Assembly: GCF_036898095.1 (NCBI RefSeq)
Contig: NC_090766.1
Span: forward strand, 34,054,348 to 34,118,347
Length of the DNA stretch: 64,000 nucleotides
Direction: 5' to 3'
DNA from: Palaemon carinicauda
Taxonomy: Eukaryota; Arthropoda; Malacostraca; Decapoda; Palaemonidae
Under the pieces are notes generated by a model, which worked only from the letters and a program-made list of their open reading frames with translations, did not search any database and was not told the DNA's origin. This document shows, piece by piece, positions 43,101 through 52,875 of the stretch (position 1 is the first letter of the stretch; the number at the start of each line of letters is the position of its first letter). The position numbers were made by a program, and so were the translations under genes.

Positions 43101-43302
43101 AATATATTACCATTTTGTTATATTTCAATTATTATTCCATTTCATTAAATTAATGGTATTTCTTTTCTTCCAACAGTTATATGAAATCGATGTTGCCCGC
43201 GTCAATACACTACACAGACCTGATGGATTAAAGAAGGCATTTGTCAAACTAGCGCCAGATTACGACGCCCTTGATGTCGCCAACAAAATTGGTATCATCT
43301 AA
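31104..43302 (+). CDS. RpL23A: Ribosomal protein L23A (uL23), five coding exons
   Basis: Exons: 31104-31116 (MPPK plus one base), 39036-39535, 39697-39824, 40726-40861 and 43177-43302. All introns are GT-AG and phases fit, giving 300 residues. Residues 5-170 are an Ala/Lys/Gly-rich, histone-H1-like extension with AKKAG-type repeats, as seen in insect L23A proteins. The last 130 residues are the conserved uL23 core: [48 protein letters not shown] and [13 protein letters not shown]. The protein binds 28S rRNA in the 60S subunit near the peptide exit tunnel, a docking point for nascent-chain factors. No stops or shifts are seen, so this is the functional host gene. Exon 1 is 7.9 kb upstream; it is assigned by MPPK, splice phase and the TOP tract and is the least certain exon. 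Confidence 0.92.
31920..33050. repeat. Inverted and direct copies of an intronic repeat
   Basis: The segment at 31935-32150 (GGAGCCTTTGTATAACAGCGG, AAAAATGGACATTATCTAAC) recurs as a direct copy at 32909-33020 (GGAGCCTTTGTACATCAGCGG) and inverted at 32440-32595 (GGTTAGTTGATGTCCATTTG, ATACAAAGGCTCGCC). It includes AACCTAACCT-type runs. No coding content is seen; it looks like a small non-autonomous palindromic element. Confidence 0.65.
33799..33929 (+). ncRNA. Box H/ACA snoRNA, copy 1 (18S pseudouridylation guide)
   Basis: Two hairpins are joined by an H box (AGATTA, 33859-33864), with an ACA box (33924-33926) three bases from the end. The 3' hairpin has upper stem CTGG/CCAG and a pocket formed by TGCTCCAC on the left and ACTAAG on the right, 14 bases before ACA. 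These pair with 18S rRNA CUUAGU-UG-GUGGAGCG, leaving UG unpaired for isomerisation of the U. It is processed from the intron. The target of the 5' hairpin was not found. Confidence 0.82.
34960..35150. repeat. Dispersed repeat copy 2
   Basis: Partner of 25440-25740: GGAGAAGATCAAGAGG, GAGAATTAGATGGC, GAGGGTGCATCAGGCAATCG and CGACCCCTTAATGTAGGGGT. No coding content. Confidence 0.6.
35679..35811 (+). ncRNA. Box H/ACA snoRNA, copy 2
   Basis: Same fold as copy 1. H box AGACTA; ACA at 35806-35808 followed by AGT. The right pocket strand ACTAAG is kept; the left reads TGTTCCAC (one C to T, giving a G-U pair with the 18S target). The upper stem is CTGGA/TTCAG, with one weakened pair. Still plausibly functional. 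Confidence 0.8.
36813..36943 (+). ncRNA. Box H/ACA snoRNA, copy 3
   Basis: Same fold. H box AGATTA; ACA at 36938-36940. The pocket strands TGCTCCAC and ACTAAG and the stem CTGGA/TCCAG are perfect. The 5' hairpin lower stem is CCCC..TCT against AGA..GGGG. Confidence 0.82.
37100..38335. mobile_element. Probable transposon relic in intron 1
   Basis: Composition changes to GC-richer, exon-like sequence (about 37100-37770), with ORFs of about 100 codons that match nothing I recognise. The end at 38240-38310 resembles 160-240 of this window. I infer an old DIRS-like or other repeat fragment. An unrecognised alternative exon of RpL23A is less likely because nothing here matches uL23 proteins. Confidence 0.4.
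38597..38729 (+). ncRNA. Box H/ACA snoRNA, copy 4 (pocket mutated)
   Basis: The overall fold, H box AGATTA and ACA box (38724-38726) are kept. The right pocket strand is ACTATG instead of ACTAAG and the lower stem reads GCTTTCTAG instead of GCTCTCTGG, while the apical loop has TTTGGTATGATTT. This copy probably no longer guides the 18S site efficiently. Confidence 0.72.
39536..40725 (+). other. RpL23A introns 2 and 3 around exon 3
   Basis: Intron 2 is 39536-39696 (161 bp, GTAATT...CTCCAG). Intron 3 is 39825-40725 (901 bp, GTAAGT...TTTCAG). Exon 3 (39697-39824) lies between them. No snoRNA copy or repeat is seen in either intron. Confidence 0.8.
41307..41438 (+). ncRNA. Box H/ACA snoRNA, copy 5
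   Basis: Same fold. H box AGAATA; ACA at 41433-41435 followed by AAA. Pocket strands are TGTTCCAC and ACTAAG. The 5' hairpin lower stem CCCCTT/AAGGGG is fully paired, where most other copies pair CCC..TCT with AGA..GGG; this compensating change supports the fold. Confidence 0.8.
42453..42587 (+). ncRNA. Box H/ACA snoRNA, copy 6
   Basis: Same fold. H box AGATTA; ACA at 42582-42584. Pocket strands TGCTCCAC and ACTAAG and stem CTGGA/TCCAG are perfect. The 5' hairpin differs most (CCCCCTCTCT against AGAGAGAGGGTGGG, and GTATTGTGT in place of GTAGTGAGT). Confidence 0.8.
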
Positions 43303-43317
43303 GCTGTGTGTTGGTTA

Positions 43318-43323
43318 AATAAA
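43318..43323 (+). terminator. RpL23A polyadenylation signal
   Basis: AATAAA 15 bases after the TAA stop, followed by an A-run and then a GT-rich stretch (TTGTGTTCTTTTGTGTAC), the usual downstream element. The 3' UTR is therefore very short, as is common for ribosomal-protein mRNAs. Confidence 0.8.
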
Positions 43324-43394
43324 GAAAAAAAAATACATTTATATTGTGTTCTTTTGTGTACAAAATATTTTTATTCACCAGCATTGGGTTTTGG

Positions 43395-43484
43395 GTAAAG
43401 AGGTAAGCTGTCTATGAGTACTGGGTAAAGAGGTAAGCTGTCTTATGAGTAATGGGTAAAGAGGTAAGCTGTCTATGAGTACAT
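43395..43484. repeat. Three tandem copies of a 30-31 bp unit
   Basis: GGGTAAAGAGGTAAGCTGTC followed by TATGAGTA repeats three times just downstream of RpL23A. The second copy has one extra T. Confidence 0.9.
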
Positions 43485-46201
43485 TCAAAGTTGTATAATT
43501 TACGTAGTGCAAGTATTAATGTACTACACTACTTGAAGAAAGTCTGCTTTGTTTTAGTATTGTAACTCAAAAAAAATTCATTAACATGAGTGAAAAAAAG
43601 AAATCATTAACATGAGTAAAGGAGTTCCCTGGTGAATCCATTACCTGGGAACTAAGTTGCCTGCTGCTCTCAAGTATCAACGTTTAAGCAGCGTGCTGTC
43701 ATACATAAGAAAGTCCATCTGATATATTTTTTTATTGCCAGTAAGCAGTTTACTTGTTTTTCCCTGGTAGCTTTGAAATTTCCCTTTAATTTGGGAATTT
43801 CTGGTTAATAGGCCTTTCTTTAATTGGCTTTTTTTAACAAGTTACATTTAAGGTTTTATGCATTAGGAAGTGGTAAAGTTTTAATGTACCTTTTTTAATT
43901 TTGTTGGCTTATGTCTGGTTTTAGAACTGAAAGCAATGTGTTTGGTTGACAAAGTACAAATATGAAAGAAAAGGTTGCTATAATATAAATCTTGAAGTTA
44001 CATTCAGGTTATTCAATTTCTGTTCAAACACGATTAAATGCTGTACAGAGTAGGCCATTAACCTCAGGGAGTGCCTTTTTAGCAGAATTTACAAGACCAT
44101 AGATTGTTACTGATGCCTGTGCTCTTGAAAATAGTGTGGAAGTATTACATTGCTTGCAACTAATTTATATTATAACTTCAAAGTTCAATATAGGAAACCC
44201 AAAGTGCTATCACTTTTAAGCTCAAACCATTTTCAAAAACTGCTATAAATGCAATACTCTTGTTACCAGAGGTGCAAAGAACCAGCATTTGTTCCTAAGC
44301 GAGTACAAGCCCTTGTAGTTTATATGCGTTAGCCTTCTAATCATTTTGTTACAACCAAATTTGAGAAATATTGTGGGTCTAGCAACATCAATGGTTGCAT
44401 CATGTTCCCACCCGTGCTAGATGCATTGAAGCTAACAGCTTCATCACTTGTTTTCACTTTGCCTTTGTTCATATGGGCGTCTGTTGCTGACCTCTTACGT
44501 GCTGTTTTCTCTTCGGTGATGAGTGCAGGAGAACCTACCCCGTCTTTAATGGTGACTTTTACTTTCGTGAGTTGGGTAGAGGTTGATCCCCAACCTGTGT
44601 CTCTGGGAAAGAGATGCAGAATTAACTCCTTGTGCTTTTTCCAGGGTGATCTGCCTCAAAGGGGCTTCACTTGTCTGATAATTTGTCATCAGTAATTCCA
44701 AGGGTGGTGATCATATTTTACAGTGCAACTGATTTGTAGGTTGATTTATCCCCTACACTTCTCAGTTAAGTGGAAAACACAGCTGGTGATCACAGCCCTT
44801 TGCAATCAACATTTAATCAGGCAAAGTACCTCATCTCCAGAGATTAGAATCCTGAATAGACACACCCCCCCCCCCCTAGCAAGTGTGTTGAGTTCACATG
44901 AACAAAACTTTTCTCTTTAGCTAATTCAGGAGACTCCTCTATGGTTCAAGGAGTTTCTCCTGTCATACTGTAACGAGTGTCTCCACGTCGTACTACAACA
45001 GTATACCGTTCTCGTCCTGAGGTTCAGAAGGAATCCTATTACAGTATTCATCTTCCAGGCCACACAATCAGGTCTTTCCATTACCCGGCAAGGTCTAACA
45101 TTTAAGTTCTCCCTCAGAGGGAAAGAATTTAGCTCCAAGAAAATTTTCTAACAAATTTTTCCACGTTTAAGAGAACTTGTTCACAAGGAATTGTAGTGGG
45201 ATGTTAACAAAAACAAACCCCTACACCCTTGATCACTCTGACTTACAAATTATCCCACAAACAAAACATAACCTTAAAACTATATTAACCGCAACCAAAT
45301 AAAATTGCATCATTAAACAGACTTAACACTAAAACAGACGGTGTGTGTACACAGAACTCACCAGTCACAAAACTTTACTGAGCCAACAACAGTCCACACA
45401 GTACTGATAAAACAGCGACTCCACACACAGTAACGAAAAATACGTAAACACTAAACTATCAACCTCATACCACAACCCAGCAAAAATAATCAAAACTTAA
45501 TACTAAACATAAGAGAAACCTCTTAAATATTTAATATACGTGTGTGGCCACAGACTCCACACACTGGCAACAGTCCTTGTAGCCAATTGCCACAACTTCC
45601 TGGGAAACAATAGCGTGCAGTCAATTCGACTGTCCAATCACGTAAGTGGTGGTCATCATCATAAAGGAGCAAATATATTTTACAGCCGGGTCATCAACGC
45701 TCAAAATCCTGTATTTTATATATTTATATATATATATATCCGCAGTCTACTATGTTCATAGTACGGTCCAGGTTGTCATCATCAAGCTATTCATATATAC
45801 AAGGCAGCCAAGCAACACTTTCAAGGCCTAAATTTAATTCCAAAGAGAGTAAAGGTGTCCAAAGGAGGAATTACGACCTGCAATAAAAAAGGAAAACGCT
45901 TACGAAAACTCCTAACTAACTAAACTATTGCACTATAATTAAAGATTATAAACTTTCTATCATTCATGATCGCACCTAACAAAAATAAATGAAATCAGTA
46001 CTTGCGCTAATACAAAAAAAAATCACTTTCAAGCCGGCTGGTCGATGAACAAAAAAAAACAACGAAATCCTGCTACAGTCAAATAGAAAATCCTTTTGCC
46101 TAAGACGTTCATTACCGCCCTAACCTAGCTAAAAATCTAAACGAACAAACCTCAATTATACCGACAGTCCTTCCCACTACAAACTCATTACACTAATTAC
46201 G
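43485..46201. other. Intergenic sequence, no gene recognised
   Basis: AT-rich sequence with small ORFs (the longest is 44402-44695, 97 codons, no domain). It includes a poly-C tract at 44863-44877, a TA run near 45719-45740 and low-complexity A-rich sequence at 45880-46200. Nothing supports a gene. Confidence 0.5.
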
Positions 46202-47830
46202 TTTATGTTTATGTTTATTGGACAAAAAAATATTTACATTCAAAGATTTACAAAAAGAAAAAAAGACTCAGTCCAAGCCCATGGGGAGCAGAGCTCTTCG
46301 GGCAATAATACAACAAAATATCATCATCAATTAAGTAAAAATAAAAAAATAAAGTAAATATGGATATAGATATACAAAATGTACGCATACATATACATAA
46401 TCATATGTATACAAATAGATACATATAAATGAGAATCTTAGCCTAAAAACAAATGGAAATGCATATTTATATGATAAGGAAAGATGGTATATGAAAGCTA
46501 ATGGTATATACATTGAAAAAATTGTAGATATTAAGCAAAAAACTCAGTAAAAGAACTAGTTTTACAAATAAAAAAAAAATATTCTAAACAATGAAACATA
46601 CTTGCGTTGTGCTTAGGTAGGCAAGTATAAATATTTATTAATAAAGCTTAATACCCAGATAACAGGAGATTTGTATATGATTTCTTAAAAGACCGAACGC
46701 TAAGCAGTGCCTTTAGATAAGCGGGCAGAGTATTCCAAAGTTTAATAGCTTGGTATAGATACGATTGCTCGCATCTATTAATACGTATGAAAGGAAGAGT
46801 TAAGTTTGAATTTCTTGTTCCATATGGATGAACTGATTGTTCCTGAATTATTTTTCGTCTTAAATCTGGAAATTTGTTCAAAATAAGTGTTTGGAACATC
46901 ATATTCATTAAGGAGAGCTTATAATTGTCTTCCAGCTTCAATATCGAGAGAGACCGGAAAAGTGGCGATGTATGAGCTAAGTAATCACTGGAGCTTATGA
47001 TTCTTACCAGTCTTTTTTGAATTACAATTAATGGTTGCAAGACATTTCTACTACTACTCCCCCACGCCGTATTGCAGTAATTTAGGTGAGGAGATACTAA
47101 CGAGTGATACAATTGTTTTATAATATATAAGGGGAAATACTCTCTTAATCTATATATGATACCCATTACTTTGGCAATTTTATTAACTGTCATATTTACA
47201 TGCTCACAGAAAGTTAGTTTATTATCAAGAATTATCCCTAAAAATTTACCACTGGACTTCTGATCCAGTGTGATTTCCTATAGCAACCCTTATGTTATCA
47301 GGAACTCTTCGTAGAGAAAAGATTATGAAGTATGTCTTTCTTTCATTTAAGGTTAACTTATTTGCTAGTAGCCAGTTTTTTACACGAGTTAAATCATTGG
47401 TTAGTGTATCACAGAGGGAGTAGATATTTTTATGTCTAAAGTGAAGCGTAGTGTCATCGGCAAAGAGTATGGAGCTTAACCTACCTACTGATCGAGGTAG
47501 ATCATTGATATAGGCGAGGAAAAATAACGGTCCTAGGACTGATCCCTGGGGAACACCTATTTTGACATCCATAACCTCTGAGAGATGGCCATCGAGGGTC
47601 ACAAATTGTTTACGACTCGTTAAGTAGGATTTTAGTAAGAGCAACGCATTTCCACGTATTCCATAATGTTCGAGCTTTTTAAGCAGCACATCATGAGACA
47701 CTGTGTCAAAGGCTTTACTCAAATCTAAAAAGACCGCACCAAGGTATTCATTTTTATTCATCGCATTGTAGATATTTTCAAGAAGGTCATTTACAGCATC
47801 ACTTGTACTAACGCCACGCAGAAAGCCATA
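46202..47830 (-). mobile_element. 5'-truncated copy of the LINE at 47831-52875
   Basis: The sequence is about 99 percent identical by eye to 47852-49480, including the 3' UTR and the last 520 or so codons of ORF2. It begins abruptly at GTATGGCTTTCTGCG (minus strand), exactly where the ATT tail of the longer copy ends. Its own tail is a short (TTTATG)n-like series at 46200-46216. A 2-base deletion near 47268 shifts the RT frame. Confidence 0.9.
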
Positions 47831-47831
47831 C

Positions 47832-47863
<32 letters not shown>

Positions 47864-48292
47864 TTTATTGGACAAAAAATATTTACATTCAAAGATTTAC
47901 AAAAAGAAAAAAAGACTCAGTCCAAGCCCATGTGGAGCAGAGCTCTTCGGGCAATAATACAACAAAATAATATCATCAATTAAGTAAAAATAAAAAATAA
48001 AGTAAATATGGATATAGATATACAAAATGTACGCATACATATACATAATCATATGTATACAAATAGATACATATAAATGAGAATCTTAGCCTAAAAACAA
48101 ATGGAAATGCATATTTATATGATAAGGAAAGATGGTATATGAAAGCTAATGGTATATACATTGAAAAAATTGTAGATATTAAGCAAAAAACTCAGTAAAA
48201 GAACTAGTTTTACAAATAAAAAAATATTCTAAACAATGAAACATACTTGCTTTGTGGTTAGGTAGGCAAGTATAAATATTTATTAATAAAGC

Positions 48293-51274
48293 TTAATACC
48301 CAGATAACAGGAGATTTGTATATGATTTCTTAAAAGACCGAACGCTAAGCAGTGCCTTTAGATAAGCGGGCAGAGTATTCCAAAGTTTAATACCTTGGTA
48401 TAGATACGCTTGCTCGCATCTATTAATACGTATGAAAGGGAGAGTTAAGTTTGAATTTCTTGTTCCATATGGATGAACTGATTGTTCCTGAATTATTTTT
48501 CGTCTTAAATCTGGAAATTTGTTCAAAATAAGTGTTTGGAACATCATATTCATTAAGGAGAGCTTATAATTGTCTTCCAGCTTCAATATCGAGAGAGACC
48601 GGAAAAGTGGCGATGTATGAGCTAAGTAATCACTGGAGCTTATGATTCTTACCAGTCTTTTTTGAATTACAATTAATGGTTGCAAGACATTTCTACTACT
48701 ACTCCCCCACGCCGTATTGCAGTAATTTAGGTGAGGAGATACTAACGAGTGATACAATTGTTTTATAATATATAAGGGGAAATACTCTTTTAATCTATAT
48801 ATGATACCCATTACTTTGGCAATTTTATTAACTGTCATATTTACATGCTCACAGAAAGTTAGTTTATTATCAAGAATTATCCCTAAAAATTTACCACTGG
48901 ACTTCTGATCCAGAGTGTGATTTCCTATAGAAACCCTTATGTTATCAGGAACTCTTCGTAGAGAAAAGATTATGAAGTATGTCTTTCTTTCATTTAAGGT
49001 TAACTTATTTGCTAGTAGCCAGTTTTTTACATGAGTTAAATCATTGGTTAGTGTATCACAGAGGGAGTAGATATTTTTATGTCTAAAGTGAAGCGTAGTG
49101 TCATCGGCAAAGAGTATGGAGCTTAACCTACCTACTGATCGAGGTAGATCATTGATATAGGCGAGGAAAAATAACGGTCCTAGGACTGATCCCTGGGGAA
49201 CACCTATTTTGACATCCATAACCTCTGAGAGATGGCCATCGAGGGTCACAAATTGTTTACGACTCGTTAAGTAGGATTTTAGTAAGAGTAATGCATTTCC
49301 ACGTATTCCATAATGTTCGAGCTTTTTAAGCAGCACATCATGAGACACTGTGTCAAAGGCTTTACTCAAATCTAAAAAGACCGCACCAAGGTATTCATTT
49401 TTATTCATCGCATTGTAGATATTTTCAAGAAGGTCATTTACAGCATCACTTGTACTAACGCCACGCAGAAAGCCATACTGACAGGAAGAAAAGATATTAC
49501 ATCTAGTAAAGAAAGAGTAGAGTCGATTGTACAATAATTTTTCAAAAATTTTATTCAATAAGGGAAGGCAACTTATTGGTCTATAGCTATTGACATCCGA
49601 TTTATCACCAGACTTATGTAGCACAGTAACGCACGCTATTTTAAAAATGTCAGGATAAATGCCAGAGGCAATACAACGGTTGAACAATAAGGATATAGGA
49701 AAGGCAAGTAAACTAGCATTATTCTTATATAGTTTAGTAGGGGGAGAATGAATATTTGCTTTTTTGTTCTTTAGTTTTTTTATAATGTTGATTACTTCAA
49801 GTGGAGAAGATGGGGTCAAATAAATAGAGTGCTGATTTGAAGGGGGCAAATAGGAATGAAAATCTAACTGATTATTTTGAGGCAGGGCATCTCGGAGAGT
49901 AATGCCAATTGTAGAGAAATGAAGATTAAAAGCATTTGCAATCTGTTGGCTGTCAGTAATAGTTTCGCCGTTACGACCAATGAGTTTTCTTAGCGAAGTG
50001 CGCTTTTTCTTTCCAGGCCTAAGGGACGAATTTATGAGATCCCAGGATTTTTTAGCATCATTTCGGAGTTGATCAAAAGTACTATCAAAATATTTTTTCT
50101 TTGCCACGCGAATTAATGTAAGCAACATATTACAATAGTTTCTATAGCGTTGGGCACTATAAGCACCCAATTTCATTCTTCGATATAAATTATGTTTAAT
50201 GTTAATTGATTTCAGTAGCCCTTTGGAGAGCCACTTATTCACAAATCTCTTAACACTTACATATTTTGTTTTTAAAGGAAAGCATTCATTGAAAAAGCTG
50301 TCTATTTCATCCGTAAAAGAGGCCGCACCCAGGTGAGGATCTAATGAGGCTTGACCATATTCGGTCCAGTCTTTCCCCCTCAGGAGTTCCGTGAATTTCC
50401 TGTCATTCACTTCGCTCATATCTCTGAATTGAATTTTTATTTTGTTGTCTACGTTGTTTAATATAGGCATTAATAGACTACAGAAAATTGGGAAATGATC
50501 TGTGATATCTGCTAAGAATATCCCACTATTACCAACAAGATTATTATTTGCCCAAATATGGTCGATACAAGACAGCGAGTCATTTGAGCCGACTCTTGTT
50601 GGTCTAGTTATTGACGGGCGAAAGTCAAAAGATCGCATTGTGTTAATCAGTCTGCGGGTGGTCTCGCTCTCCCCTTCCCTCATTAAGCAGATGTTAAAGT
50701 CCCCAGTGACAATTGTATTCATAGGGGAGATACCTGGATTTCTTAGCACCTCCTCTAACGAGTCGAAAAACATATTTCCGTTACCTCCTGGACGTCTGTA
50801 GATACCTAAGATTACTGTTTTATGAGGCGAGTTTGGTATAGAAACCGTTACACCGACACTTTCAAAATTATCATTAGAAATGTTGAAGAAGTCATCAAGA
50901 GGTTGAAAATCAATAGAGTCTTTAACGAAAATGCTTACACCGCCGCCCCTCCGACCTTCCCGATAATTGTGACACGCATTATACCCAGGAAGATAATTCA
51001 TGCAGTGAGTTTCTTCCTTAGCCCATGTTTCGGTCAATACAATGATATCAAAATCATGGTTGCAGTTATTTAAGTAGCCAATAAATTCGTCATGGTTTTT
51101 CTTGAAACTTCGAATATTAAAACTTAATAATGAAAGGCATTGCCGCATATGATTAGGGAGAGAATCATTAAATGTGTCAGTAGTGTAATATTTACAGGAA
51201 AACAGATCAGATGTGTTCACAAAATCAATAAAGTTTTCATCAGGATCAATGTGATATACAGGATTTGTGTTCAT
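48293..51274 (-). CDS. LINE ORF2: APE endonuclease - reverse transcriptase, 993 residues
   Basis: The endonuclease domain (about residues 45-270) shows Asn53 (LSFNIRSF), Glu82 (LTETW), Asp192/Asn194 (VTGDFNICL), Asp238/His239 (SCIDHIW) and the terminal Asp259-His260 (ITDHFPI), so all catalytic residues are present. The RT (about 540-780) shows SYRPISCLPLLNKIFEKL, Asp635 in FLDLSKAFDTVSHD, GVPQGSVLGPLFF and Asp724-Asp725 in ILFADDTTLH. A thumb and C-terminal tail follow without RNase H or zinc knuckle. The protein nicks chromosomal DNA and reverse transcribes its own mRNA at the nick. The ATG at 51274 is the first in a long open frame. The nearly identical truncated copy next door shows recent activity. 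Confidence 0.93.
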   Translation of the reverse strand: MNTNPVYHIDPDENFIDFVNTSDLFSCKYYTTDTFNDSLPNHMRQCLSLLSFNIRSFKKNHDEFIGYLNNCNHDFDIIVLTETWAKEETHCMNYLPGYNACHNYREGRRGGGVSIFVKDSIDFQPLDDFFNISNDNFESVGVTVSIPNSPHKTVILGIYRRPGGNGNMFFDSLEEVLRNPGISPMNTIVTGDFNICLMREGESETTRRLINTMRSFDFRPSITRPTRVGSNDSLSCIDHIWANNNLVGNSGIFLADITDHFPIFCSLLMPILNNVDNKIKIQFRDMSEVNDRKFTELLRGKDWTEYGQASLDPHLGAASFTDEIDSFFNECFPLKTKYVSVKRFVNKWLSKGLLKSINIKHNLYRRMKLGAYSAQRYRNYCNMLLTLIRVAKKKYFDSTFDQLRNDAKKSWDLINSSLRPGKKKRTSLRKLIGRNGETITDSQQIANAFNLHFSTIGITLRDALPQNNQLDFHSYLPPSNQHSIYLTPSSPLEVINIIKKLKNKKANIHSPPTKLYKNNASLLAFPISLLFNRCIASGIYPDIFKIACVTVLHKSGDKSDVNSYRPISCLPLLNKIFEKLLYNRLYSFFTRCNIFSSCQYGFLRGVSTSDAVNDLLENIYNAMNKNEYLGAVFLDLSKAFDTVSHDVLLKKLEHYGIRGNALLLLKSYLTSRKQFVTLDGHLSEVMDVKIGVPQGSVLGPLFFLAYINDLPRSVGRLSSILFADDTTLHFRHKNIYSLCDTLTNDLTHVKNWLLANKLTLNERKTYFIIFSLRRVPDNIRVSIGNHTLDQKSSGKFLGIILDNKLTFCEHVNMTVNKIAKVMGIIYRLKEYFPLYIIKQLYHSLVSPHLNYCNTAWGSSSRNVLQPLIVIQKRLVRIISSSDYLAHTSPLFRSLSILKLEDNYKLSLMNMMFQTLILNKFPDLRRKIIQEQSVHPYGTRNSNLTLPFIRINRCEQAYLYQGIKLWNTLPAYLKALLSVRSFKKSYTNLLLSGY

Positions 51275-51713
51275 GAGACGTAACCACAGTTAAAATTAGT
51301 AATTAATAGTTTAGTAACAATATGCTTAGAAATACAAAAATTAAAATATTTCGTTACGGTGAAAACTGGAAATAGTTGTAAAAAATATAAACAAGGAAAT
51401 AATTGTTGTAATTACAATACAGAAATAGGAATAATAAAAATAATATTAACAAAAATAGTAGTAATAAAAAAGGAGAAAAAAAAAATAATAATGATATTAA
51501 TATCAGTAAAAGTAATAATGGTAAATTTGATAATAGTAATGATATTACTAACAATAGTGGAAATGGCAGTGTTAAAAGTAAAATAATGCAATTTGAAAAA
51601 AAGAAAAAATTGTGAGTGTAAATTCAAAAATTTAAATGTGAAAAAACTAATGAGGTTAGAAAAAATGGTTACAGAAACTGAAAACAATGGAGTATTTAGC
51701 ACATATTTTGAAA
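51275..51713 (-). other. Inter-ORF region of the intact LINE
   Basis: 439 bases between the ORF1 stop and the ORF2 start, almost pure A/G on the plus strand (T/C-rich in the RNA sense) at 51360-51610. The small ORFs inside are low complexity. Such a long spacer raises the question of how ORF2 is translated. Confidence 0.6.
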
Positions 51714-52631
51714 TCACTCAGGGGCACTAAGCCCTATACTACTGTAGAATAGATCAAGGTCCTTTCGGGTACGGATAGCAAAAGTTTTGCCCGCTGAGGA
51801 AGTTTTCACTTTAATAACTCCGTCGCGAGTATGTAGGAACAGACCGGTATACTGCTGTCTTTTCACTCTACGTAATTCATAAAAAAGCTTATCACGTTTC
51901 TTTGTGAGCGCTTCGCCTATAAAGAAACCTTTTGCAGTGTCATTCCTGTGTTGAAAACACGAGTGTCTGATGTCTGCCTTCACAGCTCGCGACATCACTT
52001 TCAGCAAGATGTTGTTGTTTTCAAAAGACCCATCGACCCTTCTCTTACCGATCCTTCGCCCTTCAAGGAAGACGTGGTCAGGAAAATTCTTTTGGACACA
52101 CCTTTCCACGAGATCTCGGCCTATATTCCGCGTATCCTCGTTTGGTTGGGGAGCGGGCAAAGCAGGGCCAGACAGGACAAGATTATCACATATCATTTGG
52201 GCTTCCATCTCATCCAGCTTCTCCTCGAGAATTTCCATTTCTCTAGATGTGTCTGGCCTGGCTTCAAGTGTCGCCACCCTATTTGTTAGGTCGGTAATTA
52301 TTTTGTCCTTTTCACTAATTTTACGGTCTATTTCTTCTAGATGGGGGCGTAGTTTGTCCTCCACCGCAGCAGTGACCCTTTCCTCAATAGACTCCATTTT
52401 GTCCTTTAGATCACTCACTTGTGATACGAGGTTAGAAATTTGACCCGAGAGTAACGATTTCAGGGCCTGAATTTCAGCACACAGGTCGGGAGGCGAGTTC
52501 ACTACACTGGAGGCTTGGAGAACTCCATTCACGTTTTTAGAGATTTTGGTTACAAGCGGCTGGCCACTCAAGACCTGGGATTTATTGACTTCTTCAGCAG
52601 AATGCATTTTCAGATCACTATTTAAAAACAC
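51714..52631 (-). CDS. LINE ORF1: coiled-coil RNA-binding protein, 305 residues
   Basis: Residues about 50-145 form a heptad-rich coiled coil (LVSQVSDLKDKMESIEERV; KIITDLTNRVATLEAR; EILEEKLDEMEAQ). An RRM-like or L1-ORF1-type domain follows (DNLVLSGPALP, GRRIGKRRVDG, NILLKVMSRAVKADI) and then a basic C-terminal part (KKRDKLFYELRRVKRQQYTG). This layout is typical of ORF1 proteins that trimerise and coat LINE RNA. An internal Met at residue 8 is an alternative start. The frame is intact and lies 439 bases upstream of ORF2 on the same strand. Confidence 0.85.
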   Translation of the reverse strand: MFLNSDLKMHSAEEVNKSQVLSGQPLVTKISKNVNGVLQASSVVNSPPDLCAEIQALKSLLSGQISNLVSQVSDLKDKMESIEERVTAAVEDKLRPHLEEIDRKISEKDKIITDLTNRVATLEARPDTSREMEILEEKLDEMEAQMICDNLVLSGPALPAPQPNEDTRNIGRDLVERCVQKNFPDHVFLEGRRIGKRRVDGSFENNNILLKVMSRAVKADIRHSCFQHRNDTAKGFFIGEALTKKRDKLFYELRRVKRQQYTGLFLHTRDGVIKVKTSSAGKTFAIRTRKDLDLFYSSIGLSAPE

Positions 52632-52875
52632 AGAAAAGACAAAAAGATGTGGAGTAATAAAGAGAGCACGGAAACGATTTGTTTTCAGCAGTTCAGCAAA
52701 AAGTTAACACCTCATTAGTTTCACGGGGTGGTCGCTACCTCATGGGCCTAACTGAGCGGGAGGTCAGGTCAGGAGGAGAAAATAACACGTCTGATCAGTA
52801 ACCAGGTCAAACCACTTGTTCGACGGCGCGCACCGCGGACACACACAAACATACCCGCACCCTCTCTCTCTATTT

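Larger units (their letters stand above)
40862..43176 (+). other. RpL23A intron 4 (2.3 kb), snoRNA host
   Basis: Donor GTAAGG at 40862; acceptor TTCTTCCAACAG ending at 43176. It carries snoRNA copies 5 and 6 about 1.15 kb apart in duplicated surroundings (TCCTTCCTTTCACC near 41664 and TTCATCCTCCTTGTCGCC near 42824; TCAACTAG / TCAACTAAG). The remainder is AT-rich with no gene. Confidence 0.8.
47831..52875 (-). mobile_element. Full-length, apparently intact two-ORF LINE
   Basis: Minus-strand APE-type LINE of about 5 kb. It has a 5' UTR (about 52640-52875), ORF1 (52631-51714), a 439-base AT-rich gap, ORF2 (51274-48293), a 3' UTR of about 430 bases and an (ATT)n tail at 47831-47862. Both ORFs are uninterrupted. 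RT motifs suggest the CR1/Jockey assemblage; the exact clade is undecided. Confidence 0.9.

Noticed and set aside
44402..44695. 97-codon ORF downstream of RpL23A
   Set aside because: No domain on either strand, no splice or promoter context and ordinary composition for non-coding DNA here.
46202..52875. Intact LINE inserted into the middle of another LINE copy
   Set aside because: The 5' half of the supposed host LINE is not found beyond 52875.
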